Notes: generated by a model not told the origin, from the letters alone. A stretch of DNA of 40,644 nucleotides from Clostridiaceae bacterium (GCA_012523135.1 JAAYJD010000204.1:1-40644); one strand, 5' to 3'. Shown: positions 1 to 12,445, counted from the first letter of the stretch. Translations and numbers: made by a program.

Positions 1-1
1 G

Positions 2-556
2 CATAACGTGGAGAACTACCTGGCCGCGGCGGCCGCGGTCTGGCCGTACGTCAAGCCGGATGCGATCGCCGATGTCGCCCGCAGTTTTGGCGGCGTCGCC
101 CACCGCCTGGAGCTGGTTCGCGAACTGGACGGGGTCCGTTATTACAACAGCTCGATCGACACCAGCCCGACCCGGACCAAGGCCGCTTTGCGCGCCCTGG
201 CTGAACGGGGGGAGCGCGCCGTCCTGATCCTGGGCGGGCAGGACAAGAAATGCGATTACACGGGTCTGGGCGAAGCGATCCTCTCCGTGGCGCGCAAGAT
301 CGTGTATTGCGGCGCCAACAGCGAACAGATCGACCAGGTCTTGCGGCGTGAGGCCGGCTATGCCGGGGTGGCCTACGACAGCTTGCAGATCCGGCGCTGC
401 CAGCATTACCCGGATGCCGTCCGGGAAGCGCGGGCGCTGGCCGAACCCGGCGAGGTGGTCGTCTTGTCGCCGGCCGGGACCAGTTACGACCAGTTCCGCC
501 ATTTTGAAGAGCGGGGCGACCTGTTCCGCCAGCTGGTGAACGACCTCGAAGCCTGA
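2..556 (+). CDS. murD: UDP-N-acetylmuramoylalanine--D-glutamate ligase, C-terminal part (5' end outside window)
   Basis: This is the C-terminal part of MurD, the cytoplasmic ligase that adds D-glutamate to UDP-MurNAc-L-Ala in peptidoglycan precursor synthesis. The frame is open from base 2 and begins with HNVENYLAA, matching the MurD segment at the end of the ATP-binding domain, so the GTG at position 8 listed in the ORF track is internal. Also visible are FGGVAHRLE, the GVRYYN...SPTRT substrate/ATP loop, LILGGQDKKCDY and the terminal SPAGTSYDQF...FEERG block that closes Mur ligases. The loop reads NSSIDTSPTRT rather than the textbook NDSKATN; Clostridia often carry a SIASSPTRT-like form, so this is a lineage variant rather than damage. 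Synteny with other mur genes cannot be judged because the upstream side is cut off. A strong hairpin follows the gene. Confidence 0.93.
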   Translation, partial: HNVENYLAAAAAVWPYVKPDAIADVARSFGGVAHRLELVRELDGVRYYNSSIDTSPTRTKAALRALAERGERAVLILGGQDKKCDYTGLGEAILSVARKIVYCGANSEQIDQVLRREAGYAGVAYDSLQIRRCQHYPDAVREARALAEPGEVVVLSPAGTSYDQFRHFEERGDLFRQLVNDLEA

Positions 557-604
557 GCGGGGTTGCTATTATCTCCGGTTTGCAGGATCGTGTTTTCTGC
601 CGAC

Positions 605-642
605 GCCTGGCCGGGCGGACCGCTGCGGTTGCCCGGTCAGGC
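605..642 (+). terminator. Long GC-rich hairpin after murD, probable transcription terminator
   Basis: GCCTGGCCGGGC and GCCCGGTCAGGC form a 12-bp stem with one G-T wobble. An inner ACCGC/GCGGT stem makes the whole element one long hairpin. The following sequence AGGTTGTTGTT is only moderately T-rich, so termination strength is uncertain. The 3' arm overlaps the proposed -35 of the next gene. Confidence 0.55.
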
Positions 643-658
643 AGGTTGTTGTTATAGT
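629..658 (+). promoter_or_regulatory. Candidate sigma-A promoter of the nitroreductase gene
   Basis: TTGCCC (629-634), an 18-nt spacer and TATAGT (653-658) lie about 40 nt before the proposed start codon. The -10 is good and the -35 is partial. Confidence 0.4.
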
Positions 659-696
659 AGAGGTGAACAAGACCTGTTTGAAGGGAGATGACATCC

Positions 697-1215
697 ATGG
701 ACGTTTTATCCGCTATCCGGGAACGGCGCAGCATCCGCAACTACGCAGATCGCCCCGTCGAATCGGAAAAACTGGAAAAAGTGCTGGAAGCCGCCCGCTT
801 GGCACCATCCGCGAGCAACCGCCAAAACTGGAAATTCGTCGTGGTGCAGGACCGGGAGACCATCGCCCGGCTGGGCGACGCCTGCAACGGCCAGGCCTTT
901 GTCGGTCAGGCACCCGTTTTTATCGCGGCCTGTTCCACCGCGCCGGGCTCCGTCATGTCCTGCGGCCAGCCGCGCGATACCGTCGACCTGTCGATCGCCA
1001 CGGCCTACCTGATCCTGGAGGCGTATGAGCAAGGCCTGGGCACTTGCTGGCTGGGCAGCTTCAACGAAGGTAAGGTGAAGCGGCTGCTGGGCATACCGGA
1101 TCCGGTGCGCGTGGTTGCGGTAACCCCGCTCGGGTACGCAGACATCAGGCCCAAGCCGACCCCGCGCAAAACGCGCGAGCAGATTATCAGCTTTGAGACC
1201 TACCGGGACGATTGA
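697..1215 (+). CDS. Nitroreductase family protein (FMN-dependent NAD(P)H oxidoreductase)
   Basis: This 172-residue soluble protein has the nitroreductase fold signature. An N-terminal RERRSIRNY helix and LAPSASNRQNWKFVVV supply the FMN phosphate and ribityl contacts. A central TAYLILEAYEQGLGTCWLG segment is typical of the family, and the C-terminal VVAVTPLGYA contains the usual GYP/GYA turn. Such enzymes reduce nitro groups, quinones or flavins with NAD(P)H; the physiological substrate cannot be read from sequence. The ORF track starts at 688, but GGGAG abuts that ATG. It is 9 nt from the ATG at 697, which gives MDVLSAIRERRS, the usual family N-terminus, so 697 is preferred. The gene appears to stand alone, with its own promoter, and faces a convergent acetyltransferase 40 nt away. 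Confidence 0.9.
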   Translation: MDVLSAIRERRSIRNYADRPVESEKLEKVLEAARLAPSASNRQNWKFVVVQDRETIARLGDACNGQAFVGQAPVFIAACSTAPGSVMSCGQPRDTVDLSIATAYLILEAYEQGLGTCWLGSFNEGKVKRLLGIPDPVRVVAVTPLGYADIRPKPTPRKTREQIISFETYRDD

Positions 1216-1255
1216 GCCGGCAGGCTTCTGATCTGCCTCTGCCCCGGTTGCATCA

Positions 1256-1765
1256 TCAGGTGCTTTCAGGTTTGCTGATCGAGTACAAGACGCAGCCGCG
1301 CAAGACGCCGCGGTAGGGAATCGAGCCTGATTTTTCGCTTTGTTTCAGGCCGCACTTTTCCATCACGCGCCGGCTGGCCGTGTTTTCCGAAAACGCCGTT
1401 GCGCTGACCTCGTCGAAACCGAGCTGGAACAAATCGGCAAGCGCGGCCCGCAGGGCTTGGGTCGCATAGCCGCGATTCTGGTGCGCCGGATGGATGACAT
1501 AGCCGATTTCGATGTGCCGCTCGTTGATGGCCACGTCATTGACAAAGCCGATCAGGCGTTCGCCCAGGTAAATGCCCCGCTCGTAGTGTTCTGCCGAATG
1601 GGAATAAGCCAGCAGCCGCCAGAACATGGCCGCAGCGTCTGCGGGTGCGGTAAAATCCGGCAGCATATAGGTATCCCTGATCGAATCATCTGTCAGCAGA
1701 CCGATCAGGCTTGGCTGGTCGCTCTCGCGGTAGGGTTTAAGGGTAAGTTGTTCGGTTAGCGTCAT
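1256..1765 (-). CDS. GNAT family N-acetyltransferase (RimJ/RimL-like)
   Basis: This predicted acetyl-CoA-dependent N-acetyltransferase has 169 residues. It shows LTLKPYRESD at the N-terminus, EIGYVIHPAHQNRGYATQAL as the acetyl-CoA binding motif A (Q-x-x-G-Y/G-x-A), and a C-terminal ENTASRRVMEKCGL helix-turn that is diagnostic of RimJ/RimL-type GNATs acting on protein N-termini or small amines. The longer ORF start at 1858 falls inside the terminator of the upstream tRNA genes, so it is rejected. The ATG at 1765 has AGGA 8 nt upstream on the minus strand and gives MTLTEQLTLKPY. The gene lies downstream of tRNA-Tyr on the same strand but beyond that terminator, and no strong promoter of its own was recognised. 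Substrate unknown. Confidence 0.85.
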   Translation of the reverse strand: MTLTEQLTLKPYRESDQPSLIGLLTDDSIRDTYMLPDFTAPADAAAMFWRLLAYSHSAEHYERGIYLGERLIGFVNDVAINERHIEIGYVIHPAHQNRGYATQALRAALADLFQLGFDEVSATAFSENTASRRVMEKCGLKQSEKSGSIPYRGVLRGCVLYSISKPEST

Positions 1766-1831
1766 CTTGGCCATCCTGTCCGGCCTGGCACGCGGGCCGG
1801 TATGTGCTTCATTCAATGGCGAACCATCATG

Positions 1832-1868
1832 AAAAAGCCTCGTTGGCCGTTTGGGCAAACGAGGCTTT
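1832..1868 (-). terminator. Intrinsic terminator of the tRNA-Met/tRNA-Tyr unit
   Basis: On the minus strand AAAGCCTCGTT and AACGAGGCTTT form an 11-bp stem with a 13-nt loop, followed by a run of five T (1836 to 1832). It lies two bases after the tRNA-Tyr CCA end. Confidence 0.88.
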
Positions 1869-1869
1869 C

Positions 1870-1954
1870 TGGTGGGAGGAGGTGGATTCGAACCACCGAA
1901 GTCGGTGACAACAGATTTACAGTCTGCCCCCTTTGGCCGCTCGGTAACCCTCCC
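1870..1954 (-). tRNA. tRNA-Tyr (anticodon GTA)
   Basis: The 85-nt minus-strand gene folds as a class II tRNA. GGGAGGG pairs with TCCTCCC in the acceptor stem, the anticodon loop is CTGTAAA (GTA), there is a long variable arm, the T loop is GGTTCGAATCC, and the CCA end is encoded. It shares a transcript with the tRNA just upstream and ends at a clear terminator. Confidence 0.96.
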
Positions 1955-1969
1955 ATGTTACGTATGTTG

Positions 1970-2046
1970 TGGTGGGCCTTCAGGGACTTGAACCCCGGAC
2001 CGACCGGTTATGAGCCGGCTGCTCTGACCAGCTGAGCTAAAGGCCC
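1970..2046 (-). tRNA. tRNA with CAT anticodon (elongator tRNA-Met, or tRNA-Ile2 if lysidine-modified)
   Basis: The 77-nt minus-strand cloverleaf has acceptor GGGCCTT/AAGGCCC, D arm TAGCTCAGCTGGTCAGAGC, anticodon loop CTCATAA (CAT), T loop GGTTCAAGTCC and an encoded CCA. The first acceptor pair is G-C and the D arm is canonical, so it is not an initiator tRNA. CAT tRNAs of this type can be elongator Met or, with lysidine at C34, Ile2 reading AUA. Comparison with the genome's other CAT tRNAs would decide. Confidence 0.92.
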
Positions 2047-2084
2047 ATATGTTGTCGCTTCGGGTTAGCGGGGCGACAAGGGGG

Positions 2085-2114
2085 ATTATAGACAAAGTGT
2101 GCGGAGCTTGTCAA
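2085..2114 (-). promoter_or_regulatory. Strong sigma-A promoter of the tRNA-Met/tRNA-Tyr unit
   Basis: On the minus strand a perfect TTGACA (2114-2109), an 18-nt spacer and a perfect TATAAT (2090-2085) lie about 40 nt before the tRNA. The two tRNAs therefore do not depend on read-through from the permease gene. Confidence 0.88.
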
Positions 2115-2120
2115 GCCTTT

Positions 2121-3293
2121 TCAAAACAGCAGCCTTTCGATGGCCCAGATCGCCAAACCGGCCAGGATCGCCAGTCCGAAGGCGATGAGATGCAGCGCTC
2201 GCTGCGTCAGGCGCAGCTGACGTCTGCCGATCAACTGGGTGTCGCCGATCAGGGCGATCGAGCAGGCGGCCAAGGCTGCGAAAGGCATGGCGCCCGTGGT
2301 GCCGGCCAGGTTGAAATAGAGCGTGGTGAAAACCAGCGAGGCACCGGTGCCCGGGATCAGGCCGATCAGGGCGCCGGCCAGGATCGCCAGGAGGGCACTT
2401 TGGGAAAAGAAGGCGGCGACATGCTCCGGGCCGATCAGGGCCAAAACGGCCTGGACCAGGAAGCTGAGCACGAAGATCAGCAGGATGATGCTGGCGCAAG
2501 TTTCGGCCAGGTCACCGACCGCATCGCCGGTATCTTCGAATTCATACTCGAAAATCTTGCCGAACTCGCGCGTCGTCATGTGGACGACCAGCCAGTACAT
2601 CACGATGATAAACAGGGCGAGCATCGACAGCCAGGAGACGAAGGGGATGCCCAGGGCCTGCAGCCGCGAGGAATCAAACCACGCCATGTGGTCGAGAGCC
2701 AGCACGAGCATCTGCAGAACAAAGGCGCCGCCGAAAAAAAACCAGAAGGCGCGGCCCAGAGTGTGGTAGCGGAAGTGGTGCAGCTTGTGCCGGAAGCGGT
2801 CCGGCAGGGCATGAAAATTCTCGTCGGCTTCGACGACCGCCTGGTTCATGCCGGCGGCCAGATCGGCTTCCAGCCAGGCATCCGCCTTTTTCTGCCAGCC
2901 GGGCAGATGGTTGAGCAGGTTGCCCAGGCCCACGGCCAGGAGCAGCTTGATCCCCGCGAGCGCCAGCCAGGCCAGCGGCTGGATGGACAGGATAATATAG
3001 GTCGCTTCCTCGCCGATGCCGATGATGCCGCCCAGCAGCGAGCCCGAACGGATGCTTTTGCGCCGGTAGATGCCGTACTGGAAGAGGAGGGTCCCGTCCA
3101 CCGGGATCAGGGCCAGGACGGTCATCAGGAACGGTCGATCCAGGCGGCGCCGCTCGATCAGGCGGCGCAGGGCGTCGCCTTTTTTATAATCGAGAATGCC
3201 GAACAGGAGCATCAGGAGCGCCATAACAGAACCGATTTCGAAAATCGCCGTATAGGCACTGGCAAAAGCGATGGTGAAGATTTTATCGATCAT
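2121..3293 (-). CDS. Polytopic membrane transporter, probably of the putative manganese transporter / ArsP_2-like family
   Basis: This 390-residue integral membrane protein has about ten hydrophobic segments arranged in two halves. Each half carries a small-residue motif: IPVDGTLLFQYG and SLLGGIIGIGEEA in the N-terminal half, and LIGLIPGTGASLVF followed by AALAACSIALIGD in the C-terminal half. The central part holds a charged cytoplasmic-looking stretch (about residues 125-190) and acidic EFEDTGD. The duplicated GxxPGTG-type motifs and the length resemble the 10-TM family annotated in Clostridia as putative manganese transporter or heavy-metal exporter. The ion is not visible in the sequence. 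AGGAAG sits 5 nt before the ATG. The gene is flanked by tRNA genes on the same strand and follows the tRNA-Leu hairpin by about 55 nt. Family assignment is moderate; membrane location is certain. Confidence 0.65.
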   Translation of the reverse strand: MIDKIFTIAFASAYTAIFEIGSVMALLMLLFGILDYKKGDALRRLIERRRLDRPFLMTVLALIPVDGTLLFQYGIYRRKSIRSGSLLGGIIGIGEEATYIILSIQPLAWLALAGIKLLLAVGLGNLLNHLPGWQKKADAWLEADLAAGMNQAVVEADENFHALPDRFRHKLHHFRYHTLGRAFWFFFGGAFVLQMLVLALDHMAWFDSSRLQALGIPFVSWLSMLALFIIVMYWLVVHMTTREFGKIFEYEFEDTGDAVGDLAETCASIILLIFVLSFLVQAVLALIGPEHVAAFFSQSALLAILAGALIGLIPGTGASLVFTTLYFNLAGTTGAMPFAALAACSIALIGDTQLIGRRQLRLTQRALHLIAFGLAILAGLAIWAIERLLF

Positions 3294-3348
3294 GGCTGCT
3301 TCCTAGTTCTGGTTCCGGAAAAAGATTCACCGCGGTTAACTTGCCCGG

Positions 3349-3384
3349 AAAAAGCAAACGCCAGCCGGTTTTCCGACTGGCTGG
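3349..3384 (-). terminator. Hairpin after tRNA-Leu, probable (possibly leaky) terminator
   Basis: On the minus strand CCAGC...GCTGG with an inner CGG-AAAA-CCG forms a bulged stem, followed by CGTTTGCTTTTTCC. The position, seven bases after the tRNA CCA end, fits a terminator. The bulge suggests that some read-through into the permease gene is possible, since no promoter of its own is obvious. Confidence 0.5.
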
Positions 3385-3390
3385 TCTTAC

Positions 3391-3476
3391 TGGTGGGGAT
3401 GAAGGGACTTGAACCCTTACGACCCTTCGATCGACAGATTTTGAGTCTGTTGCGTCTGCCATTCCGCCACATCCCC
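3391..3476 (-). tRNA. tRNA-Leu (anticodon CAA)
   Basis: The 86-nt class II tRNA has a perfect GGGGATG/CATCCCC acceptor stem, D arm GGCGGAATGGCAGACGC, anticodon stem ACAGA/TCTGT with loop CTCAAAA (CAA, reading UUG), a long variable arm, T loop GGTTCAAGTCC and an encoded CCA. Confidence 0.96.
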
Positions 3477-3497
3477 GCAGGTCTGCGGTACCGGATT

Positions 3498-3526
3498 ATC
3501 TTAACAAGGTTCTTGCATTCTGTCAA
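3498..3526 (-). promoter_or_regulatory. Sigma-A promoter of tRNA-Leu
   Basis: On the minus strand TTGACA (3526-3521), 17 nt and TAAGAT (3503-3498) precede tRNA-Leu by about 20 nt. The element interlocks with the opposite-strand pyr promoter. Confidence 0.85.
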
Positions 3527-3541
3527 TTGATCCGGTATGCT
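3513..3541 (+). promoter_or_regulatory. Sigma-A promoter of the pyr operon
   Basis: TTGCAT (3513-3518), a 17-nt spacer and TATGCT (3536-3541) place transcription start near 3548. That is just ahead of the PyrR-binding leader. Its -35 lies inside the spacer of the divergent tRNA-Leu promoter. Confidence 0.75.
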
Positions 3542-3552
3542 AAGGAAAAGAT

Positions 3553-5177
<1,625 letters not shown>

Positions 5178-5181
<4 letters not shown>

Positions 5182-6458
5182 TGCGAATCGCGATCATCAA
5201 CGGACGCGTCCTCGACCCGTCCCAGGCGGCCGGCGAACCTGTTGCAAAGCCGGTTTTCATCGAAGACGGCCGACTTGTCGCAAAGCTGAGCGGCGACGCT
5301 GACCGGACCGTCGACGCGGACGGCCTGTTCGTCTTTCCCGGCCTGATCGACGCGCACTGCCACTTGCGCGACCCGGGCTACGAGTACAAGGAGGATATCG
5401 CCAGCGGCACGGCGAGCGCGGCCCGGGGCGGATTCACGACGGTCGCCTGCATGCCGAACACCCTGCCGGTCTGTGACCATGCGGCCCTGGTGCACTACAT
5501 CCGGGACAAGGCCGTACGCCAGGGCAAAGCCCGCGTCCTGCCGATCGGGGCGGTCAGCAAGGGTCAGCAAGGCCAGGAGCTGGCCGAGATCGGCCTGATG
5601 GCTGAAGCCGGCATCGTCGCCATCTCGGACGACGGCCACCCGGTGGAAACGGCTGACCTGATGCGCAAGGCGATGCTCTACGCCAGCCCGTTCAACCTGA
5701 CGGTGATCTCGCACTGCGAGGACATGAGCCTGGCCGGCGGCGGGCACATGAACGAGGGGACCTGGTCGACCCGGCTGGGCCTGCGGGGTATCCCGGACAT
5801 TGCCGAGTCGATCATGGTCGGTCGCGACTGCCAGATCGCCGGTTACACCGGCTTGCCGGTCCACATCGCCCATGTCAGCTGCCGCGCCTCGGTCCGCCTG
5901 ATCCGGGAAGCGAAGGCGCGCGGGGTGCCGGTCAGCGCCGAGACCTGCCCCCACTATTTTGCCCTGACCGAGCAAGCCTGCGACGGATACAACACGATGG
6001 CCAAAATGAACCCGCCGCTGCGCACGCCGGATGACGTCGAGGCGATCATCGAGGGCCTGGCCGACGGCACGATCGATGTCATCGCCACCGACCACGCGCC
6101 GCACCACAACGACGAAAAAGACCTTGAATTTGCCCTGGCCAGCAACGGGATCATCGGCTTTGAGACCGCGTTCGGGCTCGGGTACACGCTGCTGGTCCGG
6201 ACAGGCCGGCTGAGCCTTCGGCAGTTCCTGGCCGCGATGACCGTCAATCCAGCCCGCATCTTGCGCCAGCCGCTGGGTTCCCTGGCTGTCGGCGCGCCGG
6301 CGGACGTGCTCGTGGCCGATCTGGAGACGCCCTGGACGGTCGCCAGAAGCCAGATGCGGTCCAAATCGCGCAACACGCCGTTTGAAGGGATGACGCTGGC
6401 TGGTCGGCCGGTCATGACCATTTGCGAAGGGAGAATCACCCATGATGAACTTTGCTGA
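5178..6458 (+). CDS. pyrC: Dihydroorotase (type I)
   Basis: PyrC cyclises N-carbamoyl-L-aspartate to L-dihydroorotate in the cytosol. The 426-residue length and motifs match the class I zinc amidohydrolase form. These are DAHCHLRDPG with the HxH metal ligands at about residues 60-62, ISHCEDMSLA and HIAHVSC with further histidine ligands, AETCPHYFALTE, and the DHAPHHNDEK segment with the catalytic aspartate. AAGGAGG precedes the tandem ATGATG start, which overlaps pyrB by four bases. The 3' end overlaps pyrF by 17 nt. All metal and catalytic residues expected for an active enzyme appear present. Confidence 0.97.
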
Positions 6459-7380
6459 CCGCTTGCAGGCCGCGATCCGGCGCACCCAGAACCCGACTGT
6501 GCTGGGTCTTGACCCGCAGCTCGAATACCTGCCGGCCTCGATGCGGGAAGCCTACCGGGAGACCGGCACGCCCGGCCAGGCGACCGGTTTGGCCCTCGCC
6601 GCCTTCAACATGCGCCTGATCGACGCGCTCGCCGACATCATCCCGGCTGTCAAGCTGCAAGCAGCTTTTTACGAGCAAATCGGCCTGCCCGGTCTCGAAG
6701 CCCTGCGCCAGACCATCGCCTACGCCCGCCAGAAAGGCCTGCTCGTGATCGTCGATGCCAAGCGCAACGACATCGGCTCCACAGCCAGCGCTTACGCCCG
6801 CGCTTATCTGGACGAGGCGATCCTGATCGACAACAGCCGCCAGGCGGCGTTCGAAGCGGATGCCCTGACACTCAACGGCTACCTGGGCCTGGACGGCATC
6901 GAACCCTTCCTGGCCCCTTGCCGCGCGCGCGGCAAAGGCGTATTCATCCTGGTCCGGACCTCGAACCCGTCCGCCGGCGATTTGCAGGACCTTATCCTGG
7001 CCGATGGCCGCCAGGTCTGCGAAGCCATGGCCGATCTGGTCGCGGCCTGGGGCGGGGACCTCATCGGCGACAGCGGCTATTCTTCGGTCGGCGCGGTGGT
7101 CGGCGCGACCTGGCCGCAACAGGCCGTCAAGCTGCGCAAGCGCATGCCGCACGCCCTGATCCTGGTTCCGGGGTACGGCGCACAAGGCGCCACCGCCGAT
7201 GACGCGGTCCAGGCTTTCGGGCCGGATGGCGGCGGCGGACTGGTCAACGCCTCGCGCAGCCTGATGCTGGCTTATAAGAAACACCAGATGGATCCCGACT
7301 TGTTCGACCTGGCCGCCCGCCGCGAGGCACTGGACATGCGCCAGGCACTCCAGGACGCCCTGGCCCGCAAGCGGCAGTAA
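6442..7380 (+). CDS. pyrF: Orotidine 5'-phosphate decarboxylase (type 2)
   Basis: PyrF decarboxylates OMP to UMP, the last step of the pathway. At 312 residues it belongs to the longer type 2 group. It has NPTVLGLDPQLEYLP at the start, AVKLQAAFYEQIG, the catalytic DAKRNDIGSTASAYA motif carrying the K-x-x-D charged network, and VPGYGAQGA near the C-terminus for phosphate binding. AGGGAG lies 8 nt before the tandem ATGs. The coding start lies within the pyrC 3' end. It is followed by an unusually AT-rich 68-nt gap before carB, the only sizeable break in the operon. Confidence 0.96.
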   Translation: MMNFADRLQAAIRRTQNPTVLGLDPQLEYLPASMREAYRETGTPGQATGLALAAFNMRLIDALADIIPAVKLQAAFYEQIGLPGLEALRQTIAYARQKGLLVIVDAKRNDIGSTASAYARAYLDEAILIDNSRQAAFEADALTLNGYLGLDGIEPFLAPCRARGKGVFILVRTSNPSAGDLQDLILADGRQVCEAMADLVAAWGGDLIGDSGYSSVGAVVGATWPQQAVKLRKRMPHALILVPGYGAQGATADDAVQAFGPDGGGGLVNASRSLMLAYKKHQMDPDLFDLAARREALDMRQALQDALARKRQ

Positions 7381-7390
7381 AGCAATCCTG

Positions 7391-7419
7391 TTGCATAACA
7401 ACGTATAATTATGTAAAAT
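7391..7419 (+). promoter_or_regulatory. Candidate internal promoter upstream of carB
   Basis: Within the AT-rich pyrF-carB gap, TTGCAT (7391-7396), 17 nt and TAAAAT (7414-7419) form a reasonable sigma-A promoter. A perfect TATAAT at 7404 has no well-spaced -35. It could give carB some PyrR-independent transcription. Confidence 0.5.
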
Positions 7420-7448
7420 AACGAATAAATATGCATTAGAGGTGCTTT

Positions 7449-10733
<3,285 letters not shown>

Positions 10734-10742
10734 GAGTGTGCC

Positions 10743-11534
10743 ATGTTGCCTGAAGATCCGATTGAACACGCCGTGACCATCCGGTCGGTGCGCCGCCTCA
10801 ACAGCCTGACGGCGGTCCTGGTCCTGGACGCGCCGCTTATCGCTGCCGCCGCAACACCCGGCCAGTTTGTCAATGTCACCTGCGACCAGTTTCTGCGCCG
10901 GCCGATCGGGATCATGGCCGTCCAGCGCCGTGAAGGCCTGATCGAACTGGGCATTCGCGCGGTTGGTGCGGGGACTCGCAACCTGCTGCAAAAAAAGCCC
11001 GGAGACCCGCTGTCCGTACTCGGTCCGCTGGGACACGGCTTTCAGCTGGACGGGCTGCGGCGCGTGATCACGGTCGGCGGCGGCAGCGGCGTTTTTCCGC
11101 TTTTTTTCGTGCAGCAAGTCTGCCGGGAACGCGGCATCGATGCGCTGGCGGTTTGCGGCTACCGCTCGAAGAACGAAAGCATCCTGCGGGACGAATACGC
11201 CGGGCTGGGCTGCCAGACGCTCTTTGCCGCCGATGCGGGCGACCTGGATGTCGCCGGTCAGGCGGCCGACGCCCTTGCGCAGCTGCTTCGTCAGCTGCCG
11301 CCTGTTCCCGGTACGGCTATCCTGACCTGCGGGCCGCGCCCGATGATGCAGGCCGTAGCCGAACTGGCCCGCCGGAACCAGCTGCCCTGCCAGGTCTCTT
11401 TGGAAGAGCGGATGGCCTGCGGAATCGGCGTCTGCCTGGTCTGTGCCTGCCAGGTCAAGGCAGACGGGAAGACCGGCTACCAGCGCTGCTGTGTCGACGG
11501 GCCGGTCTTTGACGCGGAGGTGGTGGCATGGTAA
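10743..11534 (+). CDS. pyrK: Dihydroorotate dehydrogenase B, electron transfer subunit
   Basis: PyrK carries FAD and a [2Fe-2S] cluster and passes electrons from dihydroorotate, via PyrD, to NAD+. The 263-residue protein has an N-terminal ferredoxin-reductase-like FAD domain with FLRRPIGIMAV, an NAD-binding segment beginning VITVGGGSGVFPLFF, the TCGPRPMMQAV motif, and a C-terminal cluster-binding region. There CGIGVCLVCAC and a later YQRCC supply the four cysteines. TAGGAGTG sits just before the ATG, 9 nt after carB. The 3' end overlaps pyrD by 7 nt, as usual for the PyrK-PyrD pair, which forms an A2B2 complex. Confidence 0.96.
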   Translation: MLPEDPIEHAVTIRSVRRLNSLTAVLVLDAPLIAAAATPGQFVNVTCDQFLRRPIGIMAVQRREGLIELGIRAVGAGTRNLLQKKPGDPLSVLGPLGHGFQLDGLRRVITVGGGSGVFPLFFVQQVCRERGIDALAVCGYRSKNESILRDEYAGLGCQTLFAADAGDLDVAGQAADALAQLLRQLPPVPGTAILTCGPRPMMQAVAELARRNQLPCQVSLEERMACGIGVCLVCACQVKADGKTGYQRCCVDGPVFDAEVVAW

Positions 11535-12445
11535 AGACAGCGCTTCAGATCGGCTCCCTCAGCCTGAAAAATCCGGTGCTGGCCGCGTCCGGCACCTTCG
11601 GGTTCGGCCGGGAGATGGCCCGCTTCCAGGACCTGTCGCGCCTGGGCGGCATCTGCTCCAAGGGCTTGACGCTGCACCCGCGCGCGGGCAATCCGCCGCC
11701 CCGGGTCGCCGAGACCAGCTGCGGCATGCTCAACAGCGTCGGGCTGCAAAATCCGGGCCTGGACGCCTTCTTGCGCGATGAACTGCCCTTTATGCGCCAA
11801 CTGGGCTGCGCGGTCATCGTCAATGTCGCCGGACACAGCACCGACGAATACTGCGAAATGTGCCGCCGGCTCGACCAGACCGCCATCGACGCGATCGAGC
11901 TGAATTTGTCCTGCCCCAATGTCCGCGAAGGCTGCATGCTGATCGGCAGCGAAGCCCGCCAGATCGAATCGCTCATCCGCCAGGTCAAGCTGGAGACAAA
12001 AAAGCCGGTCTGGGCCAAGCTGACACCCAACGTGACCAGCATCGCCGACATGGCGCTGGCCGCCCAGCGGGGCGGGGCGGACGCGATCGTCCTGATCAAC
12101 ACGCTGCTGGGGATGGCCATCGATCACCGCACCCGCCGGCCGGTACTCGGCAACAACACCGGCGGCCTGTCCGGACCGGCGATCAAGCCGGTCGCCCTGC
12201 GCATGGTCGCCGAGGTCAGCCGCCTGGTCGACCTGCCCCTGATCGGCGTCGGCGGGATCATGAACGGCCAGGACGCCCTCGAGTTCCTGGTCGCCGGTGC
12301 GTCGGCCGTTGAGGTCGGCACGGCCAGCCTGATCCGGCCGGCCGCCTGCCAGGATATCCTGGCTGAGATGCAGGCGCTGGCCCGGGTTGACGGAGTCGAT
12401 GACCTGGCCGAGTACCGGGGCACGCTCCAGCTGTGGGGCGGCTGA
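11528..12445 (+). CDS. pyrD: Dihydroorotate dehydrogenase B (NAD+), catalytic subunit
   Basis: This FMN enzyme oxidises dihydroorotate to orotate with PyrK as its electron partner (class 1B). The 305-residue TIM-barrel protein has NPVLAASGTFGFG near the N-terminus, a NSVGLQNPG loop, the NLSCPNVREG motif with the catalytic cysteine of class 1 enzymes, WAKLTPNV with the FMN-binding lysine, NTTGGLSGPAIKP-like NNTGGLSGPAIKP, and the FMN-phosphate loop IGVGGIMNGQDALEFLVAGA. After NVREG the usual GG-x-x-FG reads CMLIG, a local variation. No membrane anchor is present, consistent with class 1B. It is the last gene of the coupled pyr block; a promoter-like element and hairpin follow before the OPRT-like gene. 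Confidence 0.96.
   Translation: MVKTALQIGSLSLKNPVLAASGTFGFGREMARFQDLSRLGGICSKGLTLHPRAGNPPPRVAETSCGMLNSVGLQNPGLDAFLRDELPFMRQLGCAVIVNVAGHSTDEYCEMCRRLDQTAIDAIELNLSCPNVREGCMLIGSEARQIESLIRQVKLETKKPVWAKLTPNVTSIADMALAAQRGGADAIVLINTLLGMAIDHRTRRPVLGNNTGGLSGPAIKPVALRMVAEVSRLVDLPLIGVGGIMNGQDALEFLVAGASAVEVGTASLIRPAACQDILAEMQALARVDGVDDLAEYRGTLQLWGG

Noticed and set aside
116-125. GTTCGCGAAC, resembling half-sites of a LexA box
   Set aside because: It lies inside murD coding sequence, lacks the N4 spacer of the CGAAC-N4-GTTCG box and is far from any promoter.
2049-3530. A 493-codon plus-strand open frame over the permease and tRNA-Leu
   Set aside because: It runs antisense through a tRNA gene and a clear multi-pass membrane protein; the translation is Gln/Asp/Gly-rich without motifs.
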